Part shown: positions 7,390-14,041 of the stretch, one piece after another
How positions within the stretch are numbered: the first letter of the stretch is position 1
Layout of the letters: each line of letters starts with the position of its first letter
DNA from: an uncultured Clostridia bacterium
Lineage (GTDB): Bacteria > Bacillota > Clostridia > Christensenellales > UBA1242
Direction: 5' to 3'
DNA length: 14,041 nucleotides
NCBI GenBank assembly: GCA_934772045.1
Contig: CAKVMH010000007.1
Location: 1-14,041, forward strand
Notes under the pieces: model-generated
Seen by the model: only the letters and a program-made list of their open reading frames with translations
Told to the model about the DNA's origin: nothing
Databases searched by the model: none
Made by a program: the position numbers and the translations under genes

Positions 7390-7569
7390 CGTAACCTCTT
7401 TTAGAATTATTGCTTATATCTAACTAATTAAACCCGCGCATTGAATTTTAAAATAAATTTAATAAAGGCGTAATTAGTTTTTAAACTTGCAAGCGAACGG
7501 CTTAATTAATTGAAAATAATTCAAATTCAAACTAAACCTAATCGGCAAAAACAAGTTTAATAACAATCC

Positions 7570-7587
7570 TTTGTATTATAATACAAA
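7570..7587 (+). promoter_or_regulatory. Perfect 18-bp palindrome containing a candidate -10 box
   Basis: TTTGTATTATAATACAAA is its own reverse complement. TATAAT at 7577-7582 matches the sigma-A -10 consensus exactly and lies about 55 bases before the first TSUP gene, a sensible distance. The -35 is weak. A palindrome centred on the -10 would let a dimeric repressor block the promoter. Promoter use and the operator role are inferred. Confidence 0.5.
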
Positions 7588-7635
7588 CTGCCAAAAAATG
7601 CAAATAAAATTAAGCATATTGCAAACAATAAAACT

Positions 7636-7998
7636 ATGAAAAAACCAAAAACTTTTTTGATTATCCTTTTTGGTGCATTGATTGGTGCAATCAACGGCTT
7701 TTTAGGTGGTGGCGGAGGTATGGTTGTGGTTCCGTTACTTACAAAATTGTTTAATTTAGAGCAAAAAAAAGCGCAGGCGACCGCGCTGTTTGTGATACTT
7801 CCGCTAAGTTTGGCAAGCACCATTGTATATATGTGTTATAACTCAATCGATTTTGCAACTGGTTGGCCGGTTATTGCTGGCATTGTGGCAGGCGGGGCAA
7901 TCGGCGCATGCGTATTAAGCAAACTCAACAATCGCGTTGTTAAAGGCATTTTTGTCCTTTTCATGTTTGTTGGTGGCGGAGTAATGTTGTTTAGGTAG
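7636..7998 (+). CDS. Half-size TSUP (TauE/SafE) transporter, N-half type
   Basis: A 120-residue membrane protein with four hydrophobic segments (about 6-24, 45-67, 77-95 and 102-118). The TSUP signature GFLGGGGGMVVVPLL (21-35) lies in the first re-entrant region. Full TSUP/TauE proteins are about 250 residues and consist of two homologous halves, each with such a motif; this protein covers only one. The family exports or imports small organic or sulfur-containing anions (sulfite, sulfoacetate, others); the substrate here is unknown. The next gene encodes the other half, 5 bases downstream, so the two probably form a heteromer equal to one transporter. A TATAAT within a palindrome lies about 55 bases upstream. 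The ribosome-binding site of this gene is not obvious. Confidence 0.86.
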   Translation: MKKPKTFLIILFGALIGAINGFLGGGGGMVVVPLLTKLFNLEQKKAQATALFVILPLSLASTIVYMCYNSIDFATGWPVIAGIVAGGAIGACVLSKLNNRVVKGIFVLFMFVGGGVMLFR

Positions 7999-8003
7999 GT
8001 GGT

Positions 8004-8426
8004 ATGATAATTTGGAGCATTTTAGCAGGGGTAATAGGTGGCATTGTGGCTGGCATGGGCATGGGCGGTGGCACGCTTACAATTCCCATTTTAACAATAT
8101 TTTTAAAATTCAAACAGATCACTGCGCAAGGCATAAATTTGATTGCTTTTTTGCCTATGAGCATTGTTGCTATAATTATCCACATGAAACATAAATTGGT
8201 GGCATTTAAGGAAACTTGGCTTTTGCCTGTTTCTGGTTTAATATTCAGCGTAGGCGGTGCAATTTTGGCAAATAACATTTCAAGCGGTGTGCTTAAAAAG
8301 ATTTTTGCAGGTTTTTTAATTGCCCTTGGCATTTGGCAGATGATTGAGTTAATTATTCAATGCAAAAACGATAAAAAACAAAAACAGATTGCGGAAAATA
8401 ATGTGCAAAATGAAGATAAAATTTAA
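8004..8426 (+). CDS. Half-size TSUP (TauE/SafE) transporter, C-half type
   Basis: A 140-residue protein with four hydrophobic segments (about 3-19, 42-60, 72-90 and 98-117), then a charged cytoplasmic tail rich in Lys, Gln and Asn (119-140). GMGMGGGTLTIPIL (17-30) is the TSUP half motif, matching GFLGGGGGMVVVPLL of the preceding gene. Its ribosome-binding site (AGGTAGGTGG) overlaps the stop codon of that gene, and the gap is 5 bases, so the two are translated as a pair. Loss of the linker of an ancestral full-length transporter, or retention of the unfused ancestral form, would explain the arrangement. It ends 8 bases from the stop codon of the convergent SPOR gene, with no terminator visible between them. 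Confidence 0.86.
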   Translation: MIIWSILAGVIGGIVAGMGMGGGTLTIPILTIFLKFKQITAQGINLIAFLPMSIVAIIIHMKHKLVAFKETWLLPVSGLIFSVGGAILANNISSGVLKKIFAGFLIALGIWQMIELIIQCKNDKKQKQIAENNVQNEDKI

Positions 8427-8434
8427 CCAAATTG

Positions 8435-9166
8435 TTAACACAAATTGTTAAGCAATTTAGCATGATTTACTACAATGTTGATTAATTCATATTTTAATTT
8501 TTGTGGCGATTCTTGTTCGGTTGCACTTTTTAATCGGTTCAAACTTGATTCTATTTCCTTTATTGCTTTTCTTTCATTCATCATAGAATAATCATCTTTA
8601 AATTGCGTTGAAAAGTTGTCTGCAATTGATGCAAAAATGTCAATTATACTTGTTATTTTTGTGCTTGCTTTGGTTTGATTTATGGCATTTGTGTCAACCA
8701 AAACTGACAAGTTATAAAGGTCATTTTCCATTTCAGATAATGATTCAAACATATTGTAAAACATTTCATTTTGCGCTTTGTTGTAATTTTTGTTGTAAGC
8801 AAATTTTTGTTGTGTAATGCAAAAAGTTTTTGCGCTTGGATAATTTGTGCTGATATTTTTTGCCACATTTTCAGCGTCTGTTTTGTTTAAATAAAACCCT
8901 GCTAAAACATGATAACTGCCGTCAAAGTACACAAAACCAGCACCGTTTTGAGATGAGATTTCATTCGCTAAAACATTGGCGTGTGAAAAGTTTTCAAACT
9001 CGCCAATCTGCACAAAATAGAACTCTATATCGGTGCGTTTTTGATTTAAAAAAAATGCTAAACCTAGAAGTAGAATGCAAACAACAATGGTTAAAGAGAA
9101 ACTAAAATTGAAAGGTTTCTTTATTTTTTTCTTATATGTCGCGTAATCAAAAACATATTCCTGCAT
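8435..9166 (-). CDS. Membrane-anchored SPOR-domain protein
   Basis: A 243-residue protein: a basic cytoplasmic start (1-20), a single membrane span (about 21-40), a SPOR domain (about 47-117) and a helical C-terminal region (125-243). The SPOR part reads FYFVQIGEFENFSHANVLAN, then GFVYFDGSYHVLAGFYLNKTDAENVAKNI, the usual beta-alpha-beta pattern. SPOR domains bind peptidoglycan strands lacking stem peptides and bring proteins to division sites or to the spore septum. The helical tail has no match I recognise. SPOR domains are usually C-terminal, so having about 125 residues after it is unusual. It has no strong Shine-Dalgarno sequence. It is convergent with the TSUP pair and divergent from groES. 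Confidence 0.82.
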   Translation of the reverse strand: MQEYVFDYATYKKKIKKPFNFSFSLTIVVCILLLGLAFFLNQKRTDIEFYFVQIGEFENFSHANVLANEISSQNGAGFVYFDGSYHVLAGFYLNKTDAENVAKNISTNYPSAKTFCITQQKFAYNKNYNKAQNEMFYNMFESLSEMENDLYNLSVLVDTNAINQTKASTKITSIIDIFASIADNFSTQFKDDYSMMNERKAIKEIESSLNRLKSATEQESPQKLKYELINIVVNHAKLLNNLC

Positions 9167-9291
9167 ATGTAATTTACTAAAAATTTAATTAAATCAACAC
9201 AAAATCAACAAAAAATGCTAAAAATTTACATATTTTTAAAAAAAATATTAAAAAACTGGCAGGTTTGGGTTTAATTTACGCCTTCTTAGGT

Positions 9292-9310
9292 TACAATGCG
9301 CGATAGGAGG
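9292..9310 (+). promoter_or_regulatory. Candidate -10 box and ribosome-binding site of groES
   Basis: TACAAT (9292-9297) resembles a -10 box, with a weak -35 (TTTAAT) 16 bases upstream. AGGAGG (9305-9310) is a perfect Shine-Dalgarno sequence 5 bases before the groES ATG. If the -10 is used, the untranslated leader is only about a dozen bases. No CIRCE inverted repeat (TTAGCACTC/GAGTGCTAA) is present in 9167-9315, so HrcA control is not supported. Confidence 0.4.
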
Positions 9311-9315
9311 AACAA

Positions 9316-9603
9316 ATGAAAATTAAACCATTATTTGATAGGGTATTGATTAAACCAGAGCAAAATAAGGCAACAATTAATGTAGGGCTCGTTTTGCCAG
9401 ATACCGCCACTGAAAGGCAAGAAAAAGGCGAAGTAATTGCAGTTGCAGATGGCACGAATTTTGACGGCGATAAAATTGAAATGAAGGTTAAAGTTGGCGA
9501 CAAAGTGTTTTTTAATAAGTATGCCGGTGCGGAAGTAAAACTGGATGATGAATGTTATTTAATTATGCGTCAAATTGACATTATAGGAGTGATAAATGAT
9601 TAA
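9316..9603 (+). CDS. groES: Co-chaperonin GroES
   Basis: A 95-residue GroES (Hsp10), the normal length. It forms the heptameric lid of the GroEL chamber. The N terminus KIKPLFDRVLIKP is typical. The mobile loop (about residues 17-33, with GLVLPDTA) contains the hydrophobic tripeptide that docks on GroEL. The roof and barrel strands follow, ending with YLIMRQIDIIGVI. An AGGAGG ribosome-binding site sits 5 bases before the ATG. The gene overlaps groEL by 8 bases, so the two are made together. No heat-shock operator is visible upstream. Confidence 0.96.
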   Translation: MKIKPLFDRVLIKPEQNKATINVGLVLPDTATERQEKGEVIAVADGTNFDGDKIEMKVKVGDKVFFNKYAGAEVKLDDECYLIMRQIDIIGVIND

Positions 9604-11203
9604 GGTTATTGAAATGGGCGAGCAAGCGCGTGCGAAACTTTTAAAAGGTGTAGAAACACTTGCAAACGCGGTTAAAGTTACACTTGGCCCTAAAGGACGT
9701 AATGTCGTGTTAGATAGGGTTTATAATACACCGATGATTACCAATGATGGTGTCACAATTGCAAAACAAATTTGCGTTGAAGATGATGTGGAGAATGCGG
9801 GTGCGTACATATTGCGTGAAGCATGTGTAAGGACAAATGATATTGCTGGCGACGGCACAACAACCGCAACAATTTTGGCAGAAAAAATATTTACAGAAGG
9901 TTTGAAAAGTTTTAACACTGGCGCAAACCCAATTTTGCTGAGGAATGGAATAAAAAAAGCAACCGATTTTGTTGTTGATGTTATGGCACAAAACAAAAAA
10001 GAAGTGAAGGACAACCTTTCAATTAACCAGATTGCGACAATCTCGTCTGGCGACAAAGAAACAGGCGCACTTATTGCAAAAGCGTTTGAAGAAGTTGGGC
10101 TTGATGGGGTGATTACAATTGATGAAGGCAATGGGCTTGTAAGTTCATTGAATGTTGCCGAAGGCACAAGGATAAACCGCGGTTACATAAGCCCTTATAT
10201 GTGTTCAGATCAAAATAAAATGGTTGCAGAACTTGATAACCCTTACATATTAATAACTGACCGTAAAATTTCACACATAAGCGAGATTTTGCCTATCATT
10301 GAAAAGGTCAGCCAAGCGGGTGGTTGTTTGTTTATTGTAGCGGAAGACATTGAAGGCGACGCCCTTACCACTTTGGTTGTAAACAATATGCGCAAAAATT
10401 TCATTTGTTTGGGTGTTAAAACACCATATTTTGGAGATAGGCGCAAAAAGGTTTTGGACGATTTAGCGCTTGTTACTGGTGCAAAATACATTGCAGGCGA
10501 TATTTATAACAATTTTAATGATATAACTTTAAACGATTTGGGTAGATGTGAAAAAGTCAAAGCGGATAAGGATCAAACCACAATTATAGGCGCAACAGGC
10601 AACAAGGAAAAGATTGCAGAACGCGTTAAAAAACTGCGCGAAGATTTGTTAACCACGACAGTGGATTTCGACCGCGAAGTCATTCAAGGCAGAATTTCAT
10701 GTTTAAATGGTGGTGTCGCACGCATAAAAGTTGGCGCAACAAGTGAAATCGAATTGCGCGAGAAAAAATTACGCATTGAAGACGCACTTAATGCAACCAT
10801 GTCGGCAATTGATGAAGGCATTGTAGTTGGTGGCGGTGTGGCATTGTTGCGCGCAAAACCTGAACTTGAAAAGTTTTTAGAAACTTTAAAAGGCGATGAA
10901 AAATTAGGAGCGATGATTGTTGCGTCAGCATTGGAGGCTCCTTTGCGTCAAATTGCAAAAAATGCGGGTGTTGACGATGGCGTAATTGTGAATGAAGTGC
11001 TTAAAAACGAAAACAAGTATTATGGTTACGACGCCTACGAAGACTGTTTTTGTGATATGTTTGAAAAGGGCATAATCGACCCATTCAAAGTTACAAGGAC
11101 CGCACTCCAAACAGCAGGAAGCGTTGCTTCAACTTTGCTTACCACCGAATGTGCTATTATCACTAACCGTGAAAAACTTCCACCAAACTCAATGGATTTA
11201 TAA
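9596..11203 (+). CDS. groEL: Chaperonin GroEL, divergent, without the GGM tail
   Basis: A 535-residue Hsp60 that folds proteins inside a GroES-capped double ring. ATP-site residues are intact: GPKGRNVVLD (31-40), Asp51 in NDGVT, DGTTTAT (86-92), catalytic Asp396 in IEDALNAT, and VGGGVALL (411-418). Apical substrate-binding segments are recognisable (RGYISPYM, ISEILPIIEKV, TLVVNNMRK). Several conserved positions differ from typical GroEL: KTPYFGDRRK for KAPGFGDRRK, and YEDCFCDMFEKG in the usually conserved YGDMI region. The C terminus ends EKLPPNSMDL with no Gly-Gly-Met repeat. The start overlaps the groES stop by 8 bases and has its own AGGAGTGA site. It ends at a bidirectional terminator shared with valS. 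It may be the only GroEL or a second paralog. Confidence 0.95.
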   Translation: MIKVIEMGEQARAKLLKGVETLANAVKVTLGPKGRNVVLDRVYNTPMITNDGVTIAKQICVEDDVENAGAYILREACVRTNDIAGDGTTTATILAEKIFTEGLKSFNTGANPILLRNGIKKATDFVVDVMAQNKKEVKDNLSINQIATISSGDKETGALIAKAFEEVGLDGVITIDEGNGLVSSLNVAEGTRINRGYISPYMCSDQNKMVAELDNPYILITDRKISHISEILPIIEKVSQAGGCLFIVAEDIEGDALTTLVVNNMRKNFICLGVKTPYFGDRRKKVLDDLALVTGAKYIAGDIYNNFNDITLNDLGRCEKVKADKDQTTIIGATGNKEKIAERVKKLREDLLTTTVDFDREVIQGRISCLNGGVARIKVGATSEIELREKKLRIEDALNATMSAIDEGIVVGGGVALLRAKPELEKFLETLKGDEKLGAMIVASALEAPLRQIAKNAGVDDGVIVNEVLKNENKYYGYDAYEDCFCDMFEKGIIDPFKVTRTALQTAGSVASTLLTTECAIITNREKLPPNSMDL

Positions 11204-11258
11204 AAATTTGAAATCCAAAAAAATTGATATAAAAAATAAAAATCTAATAAAAATATTA

Positions 11259-11284
11259 AAAAATGCAGAACTTTCTGCATTTTT
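11259..11284. terminator. Bidirectional terminator between groEL and valS
   Basis: AAAAATGCAGAA (11259-11270) and TTCTGCATTTTT (11273-11284) are exact complements, giving a hairpin (the innermost bases probably unpaired) with a T run on both strands. It lies 56 bases after groEL and 27 bases after the stop of the convergent valS. Confidence 0.87.
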
Positions 11285-11310
11285 TGTGTAATTTATTAAA
11301 TTTTTAATTA

Positions 11311-13737
11311 TTAAGCCTTTGGTGTTTCAATTACTTTTCCAATTTCAACATCTAATTCACCTTGCTTATAATTGATGTTGTGAATTGAACAAACCGCTTT
11401 AATATCATCAGCACAAGCGCGGACAAATTCTAATTCATTTGTAGTGATTGTTACATCTTCAATTTCAGTTTTTAAACTCAATTTGTTTTCACTTTTGAAT
11501 TGACGAACTTTTGAAACGATGTCCACAACATGGTCGCCATTTTCAATTATTTTTGCATTTGGTGTTAAGTCAAGTGGGGCAAGCACTGTTAAGTGAATGC
11601 TTTCAGTTTTTTCAAATTGACGGAAATAATCTTGGTAAATTTCTTCCGTGATGTGTGGCATTGTGATAGCAAGCAGTTTAAGCATGCCTAGCAACACATT
11701 ATAGCAAGCCCATTGGGCACTTTCTTTTGCGTCTGCGCCATACACTTCAGGTTTGTATAAGCGGTTCTTTGCAATTTCAATGTAGTTGTCGCAGAACGAC
11801 CAGAAGAATTTTTCAATTGCGTCCTTTGCATAACCCATCTCAATGTCGCGGTAGAAAGCGCAAGTTTTTTCATATGCTTGATTAAATTTCTGCATTATAT
11901 ATTCGTCCATAGGAAGAATTAATTTTGGCTTCTTTGGTGTGTAATCGTAAAGGAAGCTTAAAACGAATTTTGAAGCGTTCCAAATTTTGTTTTGAAGTTT
12001 AAGCCCGTCTTTTAAGCCTTCATCGGTGAACATAACATCTCTGCCATATGCACCATTTGCGCACCAATAACGCACAACATCGGCACTATAATTATTAAGC
12101 ATGTCGTTCAAATTCATTTTGCTGTTAGATTTTGATTTACTGAATTTAACGCCTTTATCTGCCATAACCCAGCCGTTGACAATCAATTCTTTCCAAGGTA
12201 AGCACCCTTGATGATAATATGCTTTAATGATTGTGCGCAAACACCATGTGTTAATGATGTCGCGTCCGCAGAAACGCATATCCATTGGCATCATGTCAGC
12301 ACAAGCCTTTTCATTTTCAGCCCAGTTGCAGTTGATTTGTGGTGTAACAGAACTTGTTGCCCAAGTGTCCATAACGTCTGCTTCTGGTGTAAACTCATTT
12401 GAACCACACTCACAAGCGCATTTTGGTTGGCTGGTTAATGGGTTAACTGGCAAATCTTCAATGTTTGCAAATGCTGGTTTGCCACAATTTTTACAATACC
12501 ACACTGGGAATGGAACACCAAAATATCTTTGACGGCTAATTGACCAGTCTTGATTTAGGTTGCTTACCCATGCAATGTATCTTGTTTTCATGCCTGCTGG
12601 GTGCCAATCAAGTTGATTGCCAAGTTCAATCCATTTTTCCTTTAATTCTGGGGTGGAAGTGCGGATAAACCATTGCTTTTTAGTTAAAAATTCAATAGGT
12701 TGCCCACAGCGTTCGTGCACTTTAACTGAGTGGGTGATAGGGTCTTGTTTATATAAATAACCTTGCGCTTTCAAGTCCTCAATGATTGCCTTGCGTGCTT
12801 CACCAGATTTCATGCCGGCATATTTGCCTGCAATTTCTGTCATGCAACCGCCTTCGTCAATTGCTTGTTTTAATGGAAGATGATATTCTTTCCACCATTC
12901 AACGTCGGTTTGGTCACCAAATGTACAGCACATAACAATGCCTGTGCCTTTGTCTATGCCAACTTTGCTGTCAGCAAGAATTTTAACTTCATTTTCTTCA
13001 AACAGTGACACTTTGACCATTTTGCCGATGAGATGAGTGTAACGCTCATCTTCTGGGTTAACGAAAATTGCACCACAAGCAGGCAAAAACTCTGGACGAG
13101 TGGTTGCAATAGGAATTGTGCCACTGCCGTCGGCTAAGCGGAAATTAAGATAATTGAACACACTGTCAAACTCGGCGTCTTCAAGTTCGGCTGTTGCAAC
13201 ACTTGTGCGACATTTACAACACCATGGCCCTGGTTTGTTTTCGCGGTAGGCAATGCCACGACGCGCTAAATCGATGAAAGATTTTTGGCTTGTCTTTTGG
13301 CTGTGTTGGTCAATTGTGTTGTAACCTAAACTTAAATCGCAACTCATGCCTGCGCGCACCATCATGTCGCGGTATGATTGATTGTAATCTTTAACCAAGT
13401 CAAGTGCAATTTTTGTAAACTCTTCGCGTGGAAGGGTGTGGGCGCGGATATTCTTTTTCTTTTCAACCAAAAGTTCAGTTGGAAGCCCATTATTATCAAA
13501 GCCGAGCGGGTAAAAAAGATTTTTGCCCTGCATGCGGTTGAAGCGTGCAATCATATCGGCTTGTGTAAAACCTGAAATGTGCCCAATGTGCAATTCACCG
13601 CTTACTGTTGGCGGTGGGGTGTCAATTGAGAAAGTTGGCTTTTTGCTGTCTTTGTCAAATTTATAGATACCTTTTTCTTGCCAATAGGTTTGCCACTTTT
13701 TTTCTGTTTCAAGTGCGTTGTATTTGTTTTCTAACAT
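11311..13737 (-). CDS. valS: Valyl-tRNA synthetase, short 'type 2' form
   Basis: An 808-residue class I synthetase that charges tRNA-Val. The Rossmann fold begins DTPPPTVSGELHIGH, with the HIGH motif at 50-53, and the second signature appears as KFSKS (531-535), a variant of KMSKS. The CP1 editing domain, which removes mischarged Thr, spans about 205-340 (ATTRPEFLPACGAIFVNPED, GTGIVMCCTFGDQTDVEWW). Cysteine pairs at 415/418 and 440-444 look like a zinc knuckle. The anticodon-binding helical domain contains MPHITEEIYQDY. Length, the PPPTVSG...NGLPTELLVE pattern and CCTFGDQTD match the archaeal/rickettsial ValS type 2, not the usual Bacillota ValS of about 880 residues. The C-terminal coiled-coil arm of the usual form is absent. 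AAAGGAG lies 5 bases before the ATG. Expression is controlled by the T-box leader upstream. Confidence 0.95.
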   Translation of the reverse strand: MLENKYNALETEKKWQTYWQEKGIYKFDKDSKKPTFSIDTPPPTVSGELHIGHISGFTQADMIARFNRMQGKNLFYPLGFDNNGLPTELLVEKKKNIRAHTLPREEFTKIALDLVKDYNQSYRDMMVRAGMSCDLSLGYNTIDQHSQKTSQKSFIDLARRGIAYRENKPGPWCCKCRTSVATAELEDAEFDSVFNYLNFRLADGSGTIPIATTRPEFLPACGAIFVNPEDERYTHLIGKMVKVSLFEENEVKILADSKVGIDKGTGIVMCCTFGDQTDVEWWKEYHLPLKQAIDEGGCMTEIAGKYAGMKSGEARKAIIEDLKAQGYLYKQDPITHSVKVHERCGQPIEFLTKKQWFIRTSTPELKEKWIELGNQLDWHPAGMKTRYIAWVSNLNQDWSISRQRYFGVPFPVWYCKNCGKPAFANIEDLPVNPLTSQPKCACECGSNEFTPEADVMDTWATSSVTPQINCNWAENEKACADMMPMDMRFCGRDIINTWCLRTIIKAYYHQGCLPWKELIVNGWVMADKGVKFSKSKSNSKMNLNDMLNNYSADVVRYWCANGAYGRDVMFTDEGLKDGLKLQNKIWNASKFVLSFLYDYTPKKPKLILPMDEYIMQKFNQAYEKTCAFYRDIEMGYAKDAIEKFFWSFCDNYIEIAKNRLYKPEVYGADAKESAQWACYNVLLGMLKLLAITMPHITEEIYQDYFRQFEKTESIHLTVLAPLDLTPNAKIIENGDHVVDIVSKVRQFKSENKLSLKTEIEDVTITTNELEFVRACADDIKAVCSIHNINYKQGELDVEIGKVIETPKA

Positions 13738-13828
13738 AAATGCTCCTTTAATTTTAATTATTGCATGGTTTTTAAAGCAAAATGAAAATAAACTAATTAA
13801 CTTTGTTTTGTTCGGGGTATAATAATCG

Positions 13829-13866
13829 TTTTACGTTGCTTTGCTTGTAATTCTAGTTTGCTGTTC
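13829..13866. repeat. Intergenic repeat, diverged copy C, within the valS leader
   Basis: TTAC (13831-13834) and GTAA (13847-13850) enclose GTTGCTTTGCTT, followed by CTAGTTTGCTGTT. The order and spacing of parts match copy B at 4170-4220 with substitutions and two short gaps. It lies between the T-box attenuator and the valS start, so it is transcribed in the leader of the valS mRNA. Confidence 0.5.
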
Positions 13867-13874
13867 ATTAAAAT

Positions 13875-13898
13875 AAAAAAACCTTGCCATATGCAAGG
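13875..13898 (-). terminator. T-box attenuator terminator of valS
   Basis: On the minus strand CCTTGC and GCAAGG pair around ATATG and are followed by seven U. The CCTT of the 5' arm can instead pair with AAGG of the T-box sequence, which gives the competing antiterminator. Confidence 0.9.
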
Positions 13899-14041
13899 AC
13901 GAAATAATCGTGGTACCACCTTACTTTAAGCAACTTTCCTAAAAATTGCCCCTTATTTCAACTAACGCATTTTTCACGGCGCAAGCGGTCTACTATTCTT
14001 CTTCGCTTGAACTTGTTTGCTACCTTCTTGCCATAACTTTC
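13875..14041 (-). promoter_or_regulatory. T-box riboswitch leader of valS (partial, 5' part outside window)
   Basis: On the minus strand the T-box core AAGGTGGTACCACG (13923-13910) precedes the CGTCCTTGC terminator arm. Its UGGU segment pairs with the free end of uncharged tRNA in this riboswitch class, stabilising the antiterminator so that valS is transcribed when valine charging is low. Upstream, GCAATT/AGTTGC (13949-13930) can form stem III. AAGCG/CGCTT (14008-13983) with GAA and AGTA inside looks like stem II with an S-turn. Most of stem I, including the specifier loop, is cut off. A GUA at 14023-14021 would fit a valine specifier but cannot be verified without the rest of stem I. Confidence 0.93.

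Noticed and set aside
8012..8194. His-rich 60-codon frame
   Set aside because: Shadow of the second TSUP gene in another frame; its composition comes from Gly/Met/Thr codons read out of frame.
8435..8451. TTAACA/TGTTAA hairpin between TSUP and SPOR genes as a terminator
   Set aside because: A six-base AT stem with no T run; too weak, and it lies within the SPOR coding end.
9167..9315. CIRCE/HrcA operator upstream of groES
   Set aside because: No TTAGCACTC...GAGTGCTAA or recognisable variant in the interval.
9721..10167. 148-codon frame antisense to groEL
   Set aside because: Shadow of a strongly conserved coding gene; no start signal and no recognisable domain.

Overview
The window is AT-rich bacterial chromosome that looks like an uncultured member of the Bacillota, probably class Clostridia. 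Several features point there: a T-box riboswitch in front of a tRNA-synthetase gene, a SpoVB-type flippase beside a DUF421/DUF4363 pair, short U-tailed intrinsic terminators, and LysM and SPOR envelope proteins. I cannot name a genus. Nothing indicates a plasmid, a phage or an insertion sequence.

Left end (1-905): the 3' end of a 23S rRNA gene, a 5S rRNA gene and a terminator. About 200 bases further on, the last third of the 5S gene and its terminator occur a second time. The stretch between the two copies is a mosaic of inverted and direct fragments. From 906 to 3578 three genes run leftward: a SpoVB-like polysaccharide or lipid-precursor flippase, a DUF421 (YetF-like) membrane protein and a DUF4363 protein. 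They probably form one envelope or spore-envelope transcription unit facing the rRNA terminators.

Middle (3579-9315): a small LysM protein runs rightward. It is followed by two copies of a short intergenic repeat and a bidirectional terminator. Next comes a leftward gene for a 1024-residue surface protein with a signal peptide, four related beta-sandwich-like extracellular repeats, one membrane span and an intracellular coiled coil. Two half-size TSUP (TauE/SafE) transporter genes then run rightward, apparently one transporter split in two. A leftward gene for a membrane-anchored SPOR protein converges on them.

Right end (9316-14041): groES and groEL overlap by 8 bases and end at a bidirectional terminator shared with the convergent valS. 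The GroEL is divergent and lacks the Gly-Gly-Met tail. ValS is the short 'type 2' form best known from archaea and rickettsiae, but it sits behind an ordinary Bacillota T-box leader whose first part lies beyond the window edge. A third, more diverged copy of the intergenic repeat lies in that leader.

The main theme is cell envelope plus housekeeping. The points most worth a second look are the 1024-residue transmembrane protein, the split TSUP pair, the duplicated 5S tail with its co-varying terminators, the GNRA-hairpin repeat family, and the foreign-type valS under native T-box control.
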